Source of the DNA: Actinacidiphila alni
Lineage (GTDB): Bacteria > Actinomycetota > Actinomycetes > Streptomycetales > Streptomycetaceae
Assembly: GCF_900112845.1 (NCBI RefSeq)
Contig: NZ_FONG01000002.1
Location: 186,001-250,000, forward strand
Length of the DNA: 64,000 bases
Direction of reading: 5' to 3'
The notes below the pieces were generated by a model. It saw nothing but the letters and a program-made list of their open reading frames with translations, did no database searches and was not told where the DNA came from. The position numbers and the translations under genes were made by a program. Positions 1 through 9,416 of this stretch are shown in pieces (the stretch's first letter is position 1; each line of letters begins with the position of its first letter).

Positions 1-127
1 GATGCTGCTGCTCGCCTATCTGATCCACCGGCTGGTGGAGCGCCCGCTGACGCCGCTGCTGCGCCGGCTGCTCACCAAGCAGGCGAACGGGCTGGGCGCG
101 GCGCGCCCGGCCCGTGAGTCCGCCTGA
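1..127 (+). CDS. C-terminal end of a membrane acyltransferase (partial)
   Basis: Only the last 41 codons are in the window, read from base 2 to the TGA at 125-127; the 5' part lies off the left edge. The peptide begins with a hydrophobic stretch (LLLAYLIHRLVERP) followed by a basic tail. A final membrane helix running into a VERP motif is typical of the C-terminus of OafA/YrhL-type acyltransferase-3 proteins, which acylate sugars or lipids at the cytoplasmic membrane. The family call rests on this short motif alone, so another polytopic membrane protein remains possible. Confidence 0.45.
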   Translation, partial: MLLLAYLIHRLVERPLTPLLRRLLTKQANGLGAARPARESA

Positions 128-155
128 GACCGGCCGGCCGGCCGACGAAACGCCG

Positions 156-184
156 GGGCCCCGGGAACGGTGTTCCCGGGGCCC
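156..184. terminator. Bidirectional hairpin terminator
   Basis: A perfect 13-bp inverted repeat (GGGCCCCGGGAAC at 156-168 and its complement at 172-184) with a 3-nt loop sits between the convergent acyltransferase and pirin genes. It has no T-run, as is common for actinomycete terminators. Confidence 0.75.
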
Positions 185-201
185 GGTGGTCCGGCTTCGC
201 G

Positions 202-1164
202 TCAGCGGCCCAGATCGGTGTCGGCCGGGATCGTGCCGAGCCGGCCTGCCTGGAAGTCGTCGAAGGCCTGGGCCAGTTCGGCGTGGGTGTTCATCACGAA
301 GGGGCCGTACTGCATCATCGGCTCGCGGATCGGACGGCCGCCGAGCAGCACCACCTCGAAGTTGGGCGAGCGCGACTCCTGCGTCTCGTCGGCACGGATG
401 GTGAGCGATTCTCCCTTGCCGAACACCACCGCCTGGCCCATCCGGAACGGGCGGGACTCCGGGCCCGCGAAGCCGCGGCCGGCCAGACCGTAAGCGAGGG
501 CGTTGAAGTCCGCCCGCCAGGGCAGCGTCACCGAGGCGCCCGGGTTCACCGAGACGTGGATCATCGTGATCGGCGTGTGGGTGGCGCCGGGGCCCTCGTG
601 GCCCGCCAGGTCGCCGGCGATCAGCCGGATCAGGGCGCCGCCGTCGCCGGAGGTGAGCAGCTTCAGGCCGCCCGCCCGGATGTCCTGGTACTTCGGCGGC
701 ATCATCTTGTCCGCCTTGGGGAGGTTCACCCACAGCTGGAGGCCGTGGAAGAGGCCGCCGCTCATCACCAGCGACTCCGGCGGCGTCTCGATGTGCAGCA
801 GCCCGGAGCCGGCCGTCATCCACTGGGTGTCGCCGTTGGTGATGGTGCCGCCACCGCCGTGCGAGTCCTGGTGGATGAAGGTGCCGTCCATGATGTACGT
901 GACGGTCTCGAAGCCGCGGTGCGGGTGCCAGGGCGTGCCCTTGGGCTCCCCGGGCGCGTACTCCACCTCACCCATCTGGTCCATCATGATGAACGGGTCG
1001 AGGTTGCGGTAGTCGATGCCCGCGAAGGCGCGGCGGACGGGGAAGCCCTCCCCCTCGAATCCGCTCGGCGCGGTGGACACCTGGAGTGCCTTGCGCGGCT
1101 GGGCGTCGTCGGCCGCGCTCACACGCGGCAGGGTCAGCGGGTTCTCTACGGTCACGGCGGGCAT
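202..1164 (-). CDS. Pirin family protein
   Basis: The 320-residue product is a full-length pirin, a two-domain cupin of the nuclear-pirin/YhhW type. The N-terminal cupin carries the family signature PWHPHRGFETVTYI (about residues 78-91) and a later GLLHIETP stretch, which supply the His and Glu ligands of the mononuclear metal site. The C-terminal cupin runs from about residue 190. Bacterial pirins act as quercetinase-like dioxygenases or modulators of metabolic enzymes; the substrate cannot be read from sequence. The ATG at 1164 follows a strong GAAGGAGG ribosome site with a 5-nt gap. A sigma70-like promoter lies just upstream at 1192-1220. Confidence 0.93.
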   Translation of the reverse strand: MPAVTVENPLTLPRVSAADDAQPRKALQVSTAPSGFEGEGFPVRRAFAGIDYRNLDPFIMMDQMGEVEYAPGEPKGTPWHPHRGFETVTYIMDGTFIHQDSHGGGGTITNGDTQWMTAGSGLLHIETPPESLVMSGGLFHGLQLWVNLPKADKMMPPKYQDIRAGGLKLLTSGDGGALIRLIAGDLAGHEGPGATHTPITMIHVSVNPGASVTLPWRADFNALAYGLAGRGFAGPESRPFRMGQAVVFGKGESLTIRADETQESRSPNFEVVLLGGRPIREPMMQYGPFVMNTHAELAQAFDDFQAGRLGTIPADTDLGR

Positions 1165-1191
1165 GACTGCCTCCTTCGGGATGCCGGTTCC

Positions 1192-1220
1192 AATTTAGTT
1201 GAACTCTGAACATCTCGCAA
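1192..1220 (-). promoter_or_regulatory. Sigma70-like promoter of the pirin gene
   Basis: On the minus strand there is TTGCGA (1220-1215), a 17-nt spacer, and TAAATT (1197-1192), close to consensus for vegetative promoters. The spacer contains GTTCAGAGTTCAAC, with two TTCA half-sites, which could be a repressor site. This is a sequence match only. Confidence 0.55.
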
Positions 1221-1285
1221 GGCGTGACTATTCCGGTACGCCCCGCAGGGGGCCGCCGGCCCGTGGCCGTGCGGATCGCAAGGTT

Positions 1286-1735
1286 TCAGCCGTACATCCG
1301 GCGCATCGTGAAGTCGACCATCTGCTCCACCGCCTTGGCGTCGAAGACCATGCGATGCTGGCCGTCGATATCCAGGACGAAGCCGTAGCCGGTGGGCAGC
1401 AGGTCCAGCACCTCGGCGCCGGTGATCACGAAGTACTTCGACTCCTTGCCCGCGTACCGCCGCAGCTCCTTCAGGGAGGTGAACATCGGGATGACCGGCT
1501 GCTGGGTGTCGTGCAGCGCCAGGAAACCCGGATTCTCGCCGCGCGGGCAGTACACCTTCGACGTGGCGAAGATCGCCTGGAAGTCCTCGGCCGCCATCGA
1601 TCCCGTGGTGAAGGCGCGGACCGCGTCGGCCAGCGACGGCGGGGAGGGCTCCGGATAGCCACCGGGCATGGGTGCGGCACCCGGGCCGGGGCCGGGGCCG
1701 GGGCCGGTATTCACGCTCTGCTCGTAGCCGTACAC
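1286..1735 (-). CDS. SseB-like domain protein
   Basis: This is a 149-residue cytoplasmic protein with a GTG start. A short N-terminal tail holds a (GP)5-type repeat encoded by a 6-bp DNA repeat. The rest (about residues 33-149) has the layout of the SseB N-terminal domain common in actinobacteria: a helical start, then KVYCPRG, PVIPMFTSLKELRRYAG and a late GFVLDIDGQ segment. The family is named after a type III secretion protein, but no secretion system is present here and the role is unknown. It is divergent from the acyl-CoA dehydrogenase gene. Confidence 0.75.
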   Translation of the reverse strand: MYGYEQSVNTGPGPGPGPGAAPMPGGYPEPSPPSLADAVRAFTTGSMAAEDFQAIFATSKVYCPRGENPGFLALHDTQQPVIPMFTSLKELRRYAGKESKYFVITGAEVLDLLPTGYGFVLDIDGQHRMVFDAKAVEQMVDFTMRRMYG

Positions 1736-1862
1736 GGCCCCAAGCGTAACGGCCCCCGGAACGAGGAAACGGTCACATCGGGCCGATCCGGGGTTGCTTC
1801 TTATTACCGACGGGTAGCATTATTTTCTACGACCACCACACTTGCGATACGGAGCCGTCGTC

Positions 1863-3689
1863 ATGGGCCACTACAAGTCGAACCTCCGCGACATCGAGTT
1901 CAACCTCTTCGAGGTGCTCGGCCGCGACCAGCTCTACGGCACGGGTCCGTTCGCCGAGATGGACGTGGAGACCGCGAAGGACATCCTCGGCGAACTGGCG
2001 CGCCTGTCCGAGAACGAGCTGGCGGAGTCCTTCGCGGACGCCGACCGCAACCCCCCGGTCTTCGACCCCGAGACCAATACCGCACCGGTGCCGGACAGCT
2101 TCAAGAAGAGCTACCAGGCCTTCATGGACGCCGAGTACTGGCGGCTGGGCCTGCCCGAGGAGATCGGCGGCACCACCGCGCCGCGCTCCCTGATCTGGTC
2201 CTACGCCGAGCTGGTGCTGGGCGCCAACCCGGCGGTGTGGATGTACTCCTCGGGCCCCGCCTTCGCGGGCATCCTCTACGAGGAGGGCACCGAGGAGCAG
2301 AAGAAGATCGCCGCGCTGATGGTCGACAAGCAGTGGGGCTCCACCATGGTGCTCACCGAGCCCGACGCGGGCTCCGACGTCGGCGCCGGCCGCACCAAGG
2401 CCGTCAAGCAGGACGACGGCACCTGGCACATCGAGGGCGTCAAGCGCTTCATCACCTCGGGCGAGCACGACATGTCCGAGAACATCATCCACTACGTGCT
2501 GGCCCGCCCCGAGGGCGCCGGACCCGGCACCAAGGGCCTGTCGCTGTTCATGGTCCCCAAGTACGAGTTCGACTTCGAGACCGGTGAGCTGGGCGAGCGC
2601 AACGGCGTCTACGCCACCAACGTCGAGCACAAGATGGGCCTGAAGGCGTCCAACACCTGCGAGATGACCTTCGGCGACGGCCGGCCCGCCAAGGGCTGGC
2701 TGATCGGCGAGAAGCACGACGGCATCCGGCAGATGTTCCGGATCATCGAATTCGCCCGCATGATGGTCGGCACCAAGGCCATCGCGACGCTCTCCACCGG
2801 CTACCTCAACGCCCTGGAGTACGCCAAGGAGCGCGTGCAGGGCCCGGACCTCGCGCAGTTCATGGACAAGACCGCGCCCAAGGTCACCATCACCCACCAC
2901 CCCGACGTGCGCCGCTCGCTGATGACGCAGAAGGCGTACGCCGAGGGCATGCGCGCCCTCGTCCTGTACACGGCCACCGTCCAGGACGCCATCCAGGTCG
3001 CCGAGGCCACCGGTGAGGACGCCTCCCGGCTGCACGGCCTCAACGACCTGCTGCTGCCCATCGTCAAGGGCTACGGCTCGGAGAAGTCCTACGAGCAGCT
3101 CGCCCAGTCCCTGCAGACCTTCGGCGGCTCCGGATACCTCCAGGAGTACCCGATCGAGCAGTACATCCGGGACGCCAAGATCGACACCCTCTACGAGGGC
3201 ACCACCGCCATCCAGGGCCAGGACTACTTCTTCCGGAAGATCGTCCGGGACCAGGGCCAGGCGATGACGGCGCTCAGCGAGGAGATCAAGAAGTTCCTCG
3301 CCGAGGCCACCGGCGGCGAGGAACTGGCCGCCGCCCGCGACCAGCTTGCCAAGGCCGCCGTCGACCTCGAAGGCATCGTCGGCGCCATGCTCACCGACCT
3401 GTCCGCCACCGAGCAGGACGTCCGCAACATCTACAAGGTCGGCCTGAACACCACCCGGCTGCTGCTCGCCTCCGGCGACGTCGTCATCGGCTACCTGCTG
3501 CTGCGCGGCGCCGGGGTCGCCACGGAGAAGCTCGCCGACGCCTCCCCGAAGGACACCGCCTTCTACACCGGCAAGATCGCCGCCGCGAAGTTCTTCGCCG
3601 CGAACGTCCTGCCCGGCGTCGGCACCGCCCGCGCCCTGGCCGAGGCCGTCGACCTGGACGTGATGGACCTCGCGGAGGAGTCCTTCTGA
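1863..3689 (+). CDS. Acyl-CoA dehydrogenase (fatty acid beta-oxidation)
   Basis: The 608-residue product is an FAD-dependent acyl-CoA dehydrogenase of the long form that carries an extra C-terminal helical domain. It catalyses the first, alpha-beta dehydrogenation step of beta-oxidation. The middle domain shows the flavin/substrate stretch [13 protein letters not shown] (about residue 160), and the helical domain contains [17 protein letters not shown] and LYEGTTAIQ (about 420-450), typical of the family. The ATG at 1863 was chosen because GGAG at 1851-1854 sits at proper distance and [17 protein letters not shown] is the usual start. The gene is monocistronic, ended by the strong hairpin at 3738-3790. 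Confidence 0.95.
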   Translation: MGHYKSNLRDIEFNLFEVLGRDQLYGTGPFAEMDVETAKDILGELARLSENELAESFADADRNPPVFDPETNTAPVPDSFKKSYQAFMDAEYWRLGLPEEIGGTTAPRSLIWSYAELVLGANPAVWMYSSGPAFAGILYEEGTEEQKKIAALMVDKQWGSTMVLTEPDAGSDVGAGRTKAVKQDDGTWHIEGVKRFITSGEHDMSENIIHYVLARPEGAGPGTKGLSLFMVPKYEFDFETGELGERNGVYATNVEHKMGLKASNTCEMTFGDGRPAKGWLIGEKHDGIRQMFRIIEFARMMVGTKAIATLSTGYLNALEYAKERVQGPDLAQFMDKTAPKVTITHHPDVRRSLMTQKAYAEGMRALVLYTATVQDAIQVAEATGEDASRLHGLNDLLLPIVKGYGSEKSYEQLAQSLQTFGGSGYLQEYPIEQYIRDAKIDTLYEGTTAIQGQDYFFRKIVRDQGQAMTALSEEIKKFLAEATGGEELAAARDQLAKAAVDLEGIVGAMLTDLSATEQDVRNIYKVGLNTTRLLLASGDVVIGYLLLRGAGVATEKLADASPKDTAFYTGKIAAAKFFAANVLPGVGTARALAEAVDLDVMDLAEESF

Positions 3690-3737
3690 GGCCGCCCTCG
3701 TGAGGCCACTCTTTTGAGCCACCCGACCTGGTGGCCG

Positions 3738-3790
3738 GGCCGGAGGGGGCGCGGGGAATGTCACGTTCCCCGCGCCCCCTCCGGCCTTTT
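3738..3790 (+). terminator. Strong intrinsic terminator after the acyl-CoA dehydrogenase gene
   Basis: A perfect 21-bp stem (3738-3758 with 3766-3786) and a 7-nt loop are followed by TTTT at 3787-3790. Its core (GGGGCGCGGGGAA) is shared with the outer arms of the dispersed repeats at 23.5 and 32.9 kb. Confidence 0.88.
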
Positions 3791-3815
3791 CCGTGGCTGA
3801 AACTAAGCTGAGCGC

Positions 3816-5111
3816 ATGAGCCCTCAGCCCCGCGCGTTCGACCGGAAGCACACCGAAGACCTGGCCCGATTCGTCGAGGCGAGCCCGACGCCGTACCACG
3901 CGGTGGCGACCGTGGCGGAGCGCCTGACGGCGGCCGGTTTCCGGCAGGTGGCCGAGACGGACGAGTGGGACGCAGGGGCCGGCGGCCGCTTCGTCCTGCG
4001 CGGCGGCGCGATCATCGCCTGGTACGTACCGGACGGTGCCCAGCCGCACACGCCGTTCCGGATCGTCGGCGCGCACACCGACTCCCCGAACCTGCGGGTC
4101 AAGCCCCGCCCCGACCTCGGCTCCCACGGCTGGCGCCAGGTGGCGGTGGAGATCTACGGCGGCCCGCTGCTCAACAGCTGGCTCGACCGCGACCTGGGCC
4201 TGGCCGGACGGCTCACCCTGCGCGACGGCACCACCCGCCTGGTCGCCACCGACCGCCCGCTGCTGCGCGTCCCGCAGCTCGCCATCCACCTCGACCGCGG
4301 CGTCAACGACAACGGCCTCAAGCTGGACAAGCAGCACCACCTCCAGCCGGTGTGGGGCCTGGGCGAGGCCGAGGACGGCGACCTGCTCGCCCACCTCGCC
4401 GGGCGGGCCGGCCTGGACCCGGACGACGTCGTCGGCTGGGACCTGATGACGCACGACACGCAGCCGCCCGCCTTCCTCGGCCGCGACGAGGAGCTGTTCG
4501 CCTGCCCCCGTCTGGACAATCTGCTGTCCGTGCACGCCGGCACCGCCGCCCTCACCGCCGCCGTCGCCCGCGACGACCTGCCGTACATCCCCGTGCTCGC
4601 CGCCTTCGACCACGAGGAGAACGGCAGCGAGTCCGACACCGGCGCCCAGGGCCCCCTGCTCGGCAACGTCCTCGGCCGTTCGGTGCACGCCCGCGGCGGC
4701 GGCTACGAGGAGCGGCAGCGCGCCCTGGCCGGCTCCGTCTGCGTCTCCTCCGACTCCGGGCACGCCGTCCACCCCAACTACGCCGAGCGGCACGACCCCA
4801 CCCACCACCCGCGCGCCAACGGCGGCCCCATCCTGAAGACCAACGTCAACCAGCGGTACGCCACCGACGGCACCGGACGCGGCATCTTCGCGGCGGCCTG
4901 CGACACCGCCGGTGTGCCCTTCCAGCACTTCGTGTCCAACAACGCCATGCCGTGCGGCACCACCATCGGCCCGATCACCTCGGCCCGGCACGGCATCACC
5001 ACCGTCGACGTCGGTGTGCCGATCCTGTCGATGCACTCCGCCCGCGAGATGTCCGGCTCCGACGACCCGCACCTGCTGGCGAGCGCCCTGAAGGCGTTCC
5101 TGGAGGGCTGA
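3816..5111 (+). CDS. apeB: M18 family aminopeptidase
   Basis: The 431-residue product is a full-length M18 (aspartyl aminopeptidase type) zinc exopeptidase that removes N-terminal residues from cytoplasmic peptides. Metal-binding and catalytic motifs are in order: GAHTDSPNLRVKP (about residues 84-96), RLDNLLS (about 230), FDHEENGSES (about 263-272), SSDSGHAVHPNY (about 312) and a final SMHSAREM (about 407) with the last His ligand. The gene starts at an ATG 26 bp beyond the upstream terminator and ends in a hairpin shared with the convergent secreted-protein gene. Confidence 0.95.
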   Translation: MSPQPRAFDRKHTEDLARFVEASPTPYHAVATVAERLTAAGFRQVAETDEWDAGAGGRFVLRGGAIIAWYVPDGAQPHTPFRIVGAHTDSPNLRVKPRPDLGSHGWRQVAVEIYGGPLLNSWLDRDLGLAGRLTLRDGTTRLVATDRPLLRVPQLAIHLDRGVNDNGLKLDKQHHLQPVWGLGEAEDGDLLAHLAGRAGLDPDDVVGWDLMTHDTQPPAFLGRDEELFACPRLDNLLSVHAGTAALTAAVARDDLPYIPVLAAFDHEENGSESDTGAQGPLLGNVLGRSVHARGGGYEERQRALAGSVCVSSDSGHAVHPNYAERHDPTHHPRANGGPILKTNVNQRYATDGTGRGIFAAACDTAGVPFQHFVSNNAMPCGTTIGPITSARHGITTVDVGVPILSMHSAREMSGSDDPHLLASALKAFLEG

Positions 5112-5140
5112 GCCCCTCCTCCGGGTCGACCCTCGGCGGG

Positions 5141-5169
5141 CGCCGCGCCGCAATCGCTACGGCGCGGCG
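5141..5169. terminator. Hairpin between convergent genes
   Basis: A 10-bp perfect stem (CGCCGCGCCG at 5141-5150, complement at 5160-5169) has a 9-nt loop, and imperfect pairing of the flanks extends it. It separates the aminopeptidase and secreted-protein genes. Confidence 0.65.
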
Positions 5170-5193
5170 TCCACCGCCGGGTCGGCCTTCAGG

Positions 5194-6417
5194 TCAGCTG
5201 CCTATGAGCACCACCGGCACCGGGTCGTTCGCGTCCGGCGGCACCGAACCGCCCGCCACCACCAGTCCGCGGGCGGCCGAATACGCCAGGCCCTCCACGT
5301 AGTCCTCGGCGGGGACTCCGAGGTCCTTCCAGGTCTTCCCCGTCAGCCGCATCACCAGCGGGCCCTCGTCGCCCGCGGTCACCCCGGCCACGGTGACACC
5401 ACCGGGCGTGACGGCCAGACCCGTCAGCTTGCCGCCGGTCGCGGGCACCGCGACCTGCCGCCAGACCCCGCCGGACCTCCGCAGCACCAGCGAGTGCCCG
5501 CGGTCCTCCTCGTCCAGCAGGGTGCGCCCGGCCGCCCACAGCGTGCCGTCGGGCGCCGCACCCAGCGCGTACACCTCGCCGTACAGCCCGGCCTTCGGCA
5601 GCGCGGACACCGTCCAGCGGTGACCGTCGTAGGCCCGCACGACCGGCTGATCGGTGTCGCTGTAACCGCCCGCCCAGACCTTGCCGCCGGGCAGCGCCAG
5701 GATCGTGTTCGGGGTGAACGCCGCCGCGTGCGGCACCGCCACCCGGCGCCACGCCTTGCCGTCCCAGTGCTCGACCAGCGCCTCGAAGTGCGACTCGACC
5801 TGCGTCGAGCCGTCCGGATCCTGCGTCGTGCTGTCGACGATGTCCGCCCAGCCCGCGGCCCACACATCGAGCGGCGACACCTCGGAGACCGACAGCAGGC
5901 CGCCGTAGTCCGCCGCCTTCGGCAGCGGGGCGGTGACCATGTGCCACGCCTTGCCGTCCCAGTGCTCGGTGTAGACACCGCCGATCGAGTCGTCGCTGTC
6001 GCCGACCACCCAGGCGTCCCGCACGCCCTTCGCCCCGGCGGGCGCGGCGGCGGCGCCGTTGATCCGGCTGGAACCGTCGAAGGGCGCGAGCTTCACCTTG
6101 TGCCAGCCCCGGCCGTCCCGGCTGTCCTTGGCCAGCAACAGCGGTGTGATCCGGTCGTCCTCACCGTCCGACTCGAAATTCATGCCGTACGCCCAGGACG
6201 TGTGCGTGTCCGGCTGGAGCGCCCCGAGCAGCGTCCCGTTGCCCGCCGGCAGCTTCGCGGGCGTCAGCGCGGGGCGCGCCGCCGCCGGTGTCCCCGTCGT
6301 GTCCCGCGCCCCCGCCGTGTCGGCCGCCGCACTGCCCGCGGCCGGTCCCGCCAGCAGCAGCGCGGCCACCGCCACCGGCCACCACGCCGTCCTGGCCCGG
6401 TTGTTCCCCGTGTTCAT
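5194..6417 (-). CDS. Secreted beta-propeller-like protein of unknown function
   Basis: This is a 407-residue exported protein. The N-terminus (basic start, AWWPVAVAALLLAGPAAGSAAA) is a clear Sec-type signal peptide with an Ala-X-Ala cleavage site near residue 33. The mature part has spaced repeats of the DVWAAGW, KVWAGGY and TLWAAGR type, each followed by a WDGKAWH/R strand, which suggests four or more propeller blades. No catalytic motif was recognised, so function is unknown. The ATG at 6417 was chosen because GGGGGA lies 7 nt upstream and the signal peptide then starts correctly. Confidence 0.72.
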   Translation of the reverse strand: MNTGNNRARTAWWPVAVAALLLAGPAAGSAAADTAGARDTTGTPAAARPALTPAKLPAGNGTLLGALQPDTHTSWAYGMNFESDGEDDRITPLLLAKDSRDGRGWHKVKLAPFDGSSRINGAAAAPAGAKGVRDAWVVGDSDDSIGGVYTEHWDGKAWHMVTAPLPKAADYGGLLSVSEVSPLDVWAAGWADIVDSTTQDPDGSTQVESHFEALVEHWDGKAWRRVAVPHAAAFTPNTILALPGGKVWAGGYSDTDQPVVRAYDGHRWTVSALPKAGLYGEVYALGAAPDGTLWAAGRTLLDEEDRGHSLVLRRSGGVWRQVAVPATGGKLTGLAVTPGGVTVAGVTAGDEGPLVMRLTGKTWKDLGVPAEDYVEGLAYSAARGLVVAGGSVPPDANDPVPVVLIGS

Positions 6418-6637
6418 GTCGTATCCCCCGTTCCCGGCCCGTCCTGGCACCGGCTTGATGAAACCCCGTCATACATACAGACGCGCCAGCCCCCTTGGGA
6501 TGCTGCACGCCCCGATCCGCCTGCCGTACGCCCTGGTTGTTCACCGCGACCCGGGGTAGGCGAGCCGCAGAGCAGCACAGGAAGCACCCGGGGACCAAGC
6601 GGCTCCGGCGACACACCGGCCTGAGGAGGCGGGAATT

Positions 6638-6877
6638 GTGGGCATCGGAGGCTGCATCATCCTGATCGCGCTGGGTGCGATCATCACCTTCGCCACCAAC
6701 TGGCACGCGAAGGGCGTCAACGTCGATCTGCTGGGTCTGATCATGATGGCCGTCGGCATGATCGGACTCGCCGCCTACGTGAGCATCTTCAAGCGGCGCC
6801 GTATCCCTCCGACCGCCGACGGCGATGTCCCGCCGGTCGTCGAGGAGCGCTACTACCCCGGCGACCGGCGCTACTGA
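6638..6877 (+). CDS. DUF6458-type small membrane protein
   Basis: The product is 79 residues with two transmembrane helices (about 4-19 and 29-50) separated by a short loop, then a basic RRR stop-transfer and an acidic, proline-rich tail ending YYPGDRRY. The length, the MGIGG start and GVNVDLLGLIMM fit the DUF6458 family of actinobacterial membrane proteins of unknown function. The GTG at 6638 follows GAGGAGG. It stands alone, 51 bp before the convergent thioredoxin/NHL gene. Confidence 0.7.
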   Translation: MGIGGCIILIALGAIITFATNWHAKGVNVDLLGLIMMAVGMIGLAAYVSIFKRRRIPPTADGDVPPVVEERYYPGDRRY

Positions 6878-6928
6878 CCCGCACCCGCACCGGGCGCGGC
6901 AGCGGGCCCGGCGGCCCCAGGACGTGTC

Positions 6929-8812
6929 CTAGGCGTCCATGCCGGCCAGCACCAGCGCGAGCCGGGAGTCGCCGTCCGGGACGATCCGGACCGGCACTCC
7001 CCAGTCCTGCTGGTGCACATGGCAGGCCGGGTACTCCGCCTCGTCCCCCGACGAGGCGGCGTCCCCGGCCGGGGCGTCGCAGGACGCTGCCATCGCCGAC
7101 ACGTGCAGCACGCCCTCCGGCACCGCCGGATCCAGCACGAGATCCCGGAAGAGGTCCGTGCCCTTGCCCGCACCCTCGACGAGCAGCTCCGGCGGGGTCG
7201 CGCTGACCAGCAGCCGCGTCGCCGGCCCGTACCGCTCGTCGAGCTTCTGCCCGGCCGGCGCCGAGAACACCACGTCCAGCCGGAACGCCCCGGCCGCCAC
7301 CTCGGTCGCCGCCCGCTGCGTACGGTGCGCGACCGCTTCCACGCGGACGGCCTCCTCCGGCAGGTGCAGCCGGGTCAGGCGGTGCCCGGCCGACTCCACC
7401 ACCACGATGTCGCCGTCCACGACCACCGCGGCCGAGGGTTCGCGCAGCTCCGTGGCCAGCGTGCTGACCTCGCCCGTCACGGGGTCGTAGCGGCGCAGCG
7501 CGTTGTTGTAGGTGTCGCTCACCGCGACCGAGCCGTCCGGCAGCGCGGTCACGCCCAGGGGGTGCTGGAGGAGCGCTTGGCCCGCGGCGCCGTCCCGGTG
7601 CCCGAAGTCGAAGAGCCCGGTGCCGACCGCCGTCCGGATGACATATCGCCCGTCCTCACCGCGCTCGGCCCAGCGCAGCGCGGACGTCTCGGAATCGGCG
7701 ATCCACAGCCTTCCCCAGCCTTCGGCCGTGGGTGCGCCCGTCTCGCTCCGCTGGCCCGCCGCCGCCAGCCCCGACGGCTGAGCGAACCACGCCTCCCGCG
7801 CGTGCCCGTCCACCAGGCCCTCATTGGTGGTACCTGCCGCGACCTCGACCGTCCCCGCCTCCGGGTCGTACGTCCACAGCTGGTGGACGCCCGCCATCGC
7901 GATCCACACCCGGTCCTCGAACCACGCCACGTCCCACGGCGACGACAGGTCCACCTCCCGGGCCGGCCCCGACGTCGGTGACCCCTGCCACCACTGCTTG
8001 CCGGTGCCCGCGACTGTGGTCACCCGGCCGGTGTCCAGGTCCACCCGGCGCAGCGCATGATTGACGGTGTCGGCGACGATCACACCGCCGTCCGGCAGCA
8101 GCGCCAGCCCCTGCGGCTCGCTGAAACGCGCCGTGTCCGCGTCGCCGTCGGTCAGCCCGCGCTCCCCGGTGCCGATCCGCCGCACCACTGTCTCCGCGTC
8201 GGCCGCCAGCTCCACCAGCGCGTGCCGCGTCGAGTCCGACACCAGATAGTGCCCGGACCCCGGCAGCGCCAGCGCCTTCCCGGGGAAGCGCAGATCCGTC
8301 GCCACCGGCTCCGGCGGCACGTAGGGGCCGTCCCCGCGCCGCAGCGTCCCCTTCGCCGCGTGCTCCTCCTCCAGCTCCGTCACCAGCTGTTCCAGCGCGT
8401 GCGCGTGCCCCTCGCCCGCGTGCTGCGCGACCACGTACCCCTCGGGGTCGATCACCACCAGCGTCGGCCACGCCCGCACCGCGTACTGCTTCCACGTCGC
8501 CAGCTCCGGGTCGTCCAGCACGGGGTGGTGCACCTCGTACCGCTCCACCGCGTCCACCACCGCCTGGTGCTCCGCCTCGTGCACGAACTTCGGCGAGTGC
8601 ACCCCGACGATCACCACCGTGTCCCGGTGCCGCTCCTCCAGCTCCCGCAGCTCGTCCAGGACATGCAGACAGTTCACGCAGCAGAACGTCCAGAAATCCA
8701 GGATGACGATGCTGCCCCGCAGGTCAGCAAGGGTCGGATGCTTGTCGCCGGTGTTCAGCCAGCCGCCCTTGCCGATCAGCTCGGGCGCCCGGACGCGTGC
8801 ACGTGCAGTCAT
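6929..8812 (-). CDS. Thioredoxin-like protein with NHL repeats (NHLRC2-like)
   Basis: The product is 627 residues in two parts. Residues about 15-160 form a thioredoxin-like/AhpC-TSA fold with the redox motif FCCVNC (about 44-49), preceded by ILDFWT. Residues about 190-520 hold NHL propeller blades, seen as repeated PQGLALLPDGGVIVADTVNHALRRV-type segments, and a beta-rich tail follows. The architecture matches the NHLRC2 family conserved from bacteria to animals, whose biochemical role is still unclear; there is no signal peptide. The ATG at 8812 is preferred, but an in-frame ATG at 8830 is possible. The gene is divergent from the LURP-one gene with only 40 bp between starts. Confidence 0.88.
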   Translation of the reverse strand: MTARARVRAPELIGKGGWLNTGDKHPTLADLRGSIVILDFWTFCCVNCLHVLDELRELEERHRDTVVIVGVHSPKFVHEAEHQAVVDAVERYEVHHPVLDDPELATWKQYAVRAWPTLVVIDPEGYVVAQHAGEGHAHALEQLVTELEEEHAAKGTLRRGDGPYVPPEPVATDLRFPGKALALPGSGHYLVSDSTRHALVELAADAETVVRRIGTGERGLTDGDADTARFSEPQGLALLPDGGVIVADTVNHALRRVDLDTGRVTTVAGTGKQWWQGSPTSGPAREVDLSSPWDVAWFEDRVWIAMAGVHQLWTYDPEAGTVEVAAGTTNEGLVDGHAREAWFAQPSGLAAAGQRSETGAPTAEGWGRLWIADSETSALRWAERGEDGRYVIRTAVGTGLFDFGHRDGAAGQALLQHPLGVTALPDGSVAVSDTYNNALRRYDPVTGEVSTLATELREPSAAVVVDGDIVVVESAGHRLTRLHLPEEAVRVEAVAHRTQRAATEVAAGAFRLDVVFSAPAGQKLDERYGPATRLLVSATPPELLVEGAGKGTDLFRDLVLDPAVPEGVLHVSAMAASCDAPAGDAASSGDEAEYPACHVHQQDWGVPVRIVPDGDSRLALVLAGMDA

Positions 8813-8852
8813 ATCCCCATCCAACAGCATGTCCCGGGGTAGGCATTCCTTC

Positions 8853-9359
8853 ATGAAATTCGTGGTGCGGGAGAAGATGTTCGCCATCGGCGACGACTAC
8901 TGGATCGAGGACGAGCACGGGCGGCGTGCCTTCTACGTCGACGGCAAGGTCCTCACCGTCCGTGACGCCCTGGAACTGCGGGACGCCGACGGCAATGAGA
9001 TGGCCGTCATCAAGAAGAAGCTGGTGTCCCTGCGGGACGCCATGTACATCGAGCGCGACGGGCAGACGCTCGTGACGGTCAAGAAGAAGCGGCTGCACCT
9101 GGTGCGGGATGTCTTCCGCGCCGAACTCGCCTCCGGCGAGGAACTGGAGATCCGCGGCGACATCATCGACAAGGAATTCGACATCGAGTACGAGGGCGAA
9201 CGCCTAGCCCGTATCTCCCGCAAGTGGTTCACCCTGCGGGACGCGTACGCCATCGACGTCGAACGGGAGGACGCCGACGCCGCGATGCTGATCGCCATCG
9301 CGGTGTGCGTGGACCGGATGGTGGACAAGGAGCACGAGGAACACGACGAGGACCACTGA
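8853..9359 (+). CDS. LURP-one-related (scramblase-like) protein
   Basis: This 168-residue protein has the tubby-like, beta-barrel LURP-one/scramblase pattern: MKFVVREKMFAIGDDYWIED, then alternating short strands with repeats of the LTVRDALEL, VSLRDAMYI and FTLRDAYAI type, and a single hydrophobic C-terminal helix (AAMLIAIAVCVD). Bacterial members (YxjI-like) are of unknown function. The ATG at 8853 was chosen because the protein then starts at the conserved MKF; longer upstream reading would overlap the divergent gene. Confidence 0.8.
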   Translation: MKFVVREKMFAIGDDYWIEDEHGRRAFYVDGKVLTVRDALELRDADGNEMAVIKKKLVSLRDAMYIERDGQTLVTVKKKRLHLVRDVFRAELASGEELEIRGDIIDKEFDIEYEGERLARISRKWFTLRDAYAIDVEREDADAAMLIAIAVCVDRMVDKEHEEHDEDH

Positions 9360-9416
9360 CCCTCCGGGTGAACCGGCCCGTCAGTGACGCGGGCCCCCTC
9401 GCAGGCGCGGGTCCCG

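Noticed and set aside
1805..1816. TACC-GACG-GGTA dyad before the acyl-CoA dehydrogenase gene as a fatty-acid regulator site
   Set aside because: Arms are only 4 bp and no second copy was seen; kept out of the features.
1827..5153. Very long open frame on the minus strand opposite the acyl-CoA dehydrogenase and aminopeptidase genes
   Set aside because: It is low-complexity Val/Gly/Ala-rich with no family motif and lies antisense to two clear genes; such frames arise from the high GC third positions.
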